This document shows, in pieces, positions 63,449 through 64,000 of a DNA stretch of 64,000 bases (the first letter of the stretch is position 1; every line of letters starts with the position of its first letter). The position numbers were made by a program, and so were the translations under genes. Location: the NCBI RefSeq assembly GCF_003254395.2, contig NC_037638.1:2175001-2239000 (forward strand), read 5' to 3'. The DNA is from Apis mellifera (lineage: Eukaryota > Arthropoda > Insecta > Hymenoptera > Apidae). The notes under the pieces were generated by a model. It was not told where the DNA came from. It searched no databases and saw only the letters and a program-made list of their open reading frames with translations.

Positions 63449-64000
63449 AATACAATGTGCTTGAATAACGGAGATCAGCAAAATCTACTTTTCTATAATA
63501 TCTAGGTAAAAAAAAAAAAAAATATTTCAATAGTTCACAATTATTAAATGCTAAAATAATATCATAAAAAAAGCGTTGCTGCAAAATAATTGTAACATAA
63601 ATAAAGATAATGAATTCAAAATAAACAAAATATTTAAGCGCGAATTTTTAGAGTTTATGAGTAAGATTTATAAAATAATTAATTTACTGTTAAAATAATT
63701 AAAGAATACACATTGATCATTATAAAAAATACTTAAATATTTTGCAAATACACATCATATAACAAATTTTTAAACAAGAATGCAATAGTAATTTTAGTAA
63801 TTCATATTACATTAAAATATTCTACCAATTAAATTGGGTTATATTATATTATTTTATAAAATAACTACACATAATTTCACTGATATATCCATATATTGTG
63901 TACGTATGTGCCTTTATTTAAGTATCGAAAAAAATTTTAGTTTAAGATAACATAAAATTAACAATCTTAAAAAAAATACTGTTGTAAGTTTCAATTTAAT
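63449..64000 (+). other. Chc 3' UTR and flank
   Basis: No coding signal. An AATAAA at 63600-63605, about 150 nt after the stop, is a plausible polyadenylation signal. Confidence 0.5.

Overview
This window reads as nuclear DNA from a very AT-rich insect genome. The gene set, the extreme AT content (long A/T-only introns and spacers), the GT..AG introns and the protein sequences point to a bee, most likely Apis or a close relative. That species-level call is inference, because nothing here can be compared with a database. No prokaryotic, viral, CRISPR or intact transposon feature was seen.

Fourteen protein-coding genes can be reconstructed, thirteen of them complete. I joined exons by splice sites and checked that each complete set keeps one open frame. 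Left to right: the first coding exon of a mitochondrial proline dehydrogenase (minus, running off the left edge); a small conserved uncharacterised gene (plus); bleomycin hydrolase (minus); POLDIP2 (minus); RMND1 (plus) with a complete three-exon glutathione synthetase gene on the same strand inside its second intron; a rabphilin-type Rab effector (plus); eIF2B epsilon (minus); mitochondrial ribosomal protein L28 (plus); the alpha regulatory subunit of phosphorylase kinase (minus); the nucleolar GTPase NOG2/GNL2 (minus); egghead mannosyltransferase (minus); ribosomal protein P2 (plus); and clathrin heavy chain (plus, 1678 codons). These are unrelated housekeeping and neuronal genes rather than a functional cluster. 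Several pairs are divergent (PRODH/small gene, POLDIP2/RMND1, eIF2B epsilon/mRpL28, egghead/RpLP2) or convergent with short spacers (small gene/BLMH, rabphilin/eIF2B epsilon, mRpL28/PHKA).

Three observations stand out. (1) The phosphorylase kinase alpha gene carries two tandem 148-nt exons that encode alternative versions of the same 49-residue segment. They are mutually exclusive by reading frame: both or neither gives an early stop. Their GC3 is far above that of neighbouring exons. (2) The glutathione synthetase gene is nested on the same strand inside an RMND1 intron. (3) A POLDIP2 intron holds a ~450-bp inverted-repeat element, and a separate AT-rich repeat family has three recognisable copies in the window. 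The remaining intergenic DNA is mostly low-complexity A/T sequence with TA, GT and poly-A tracts, plus a few GC-richer islets that probably mark promoters or non-coding first exons.
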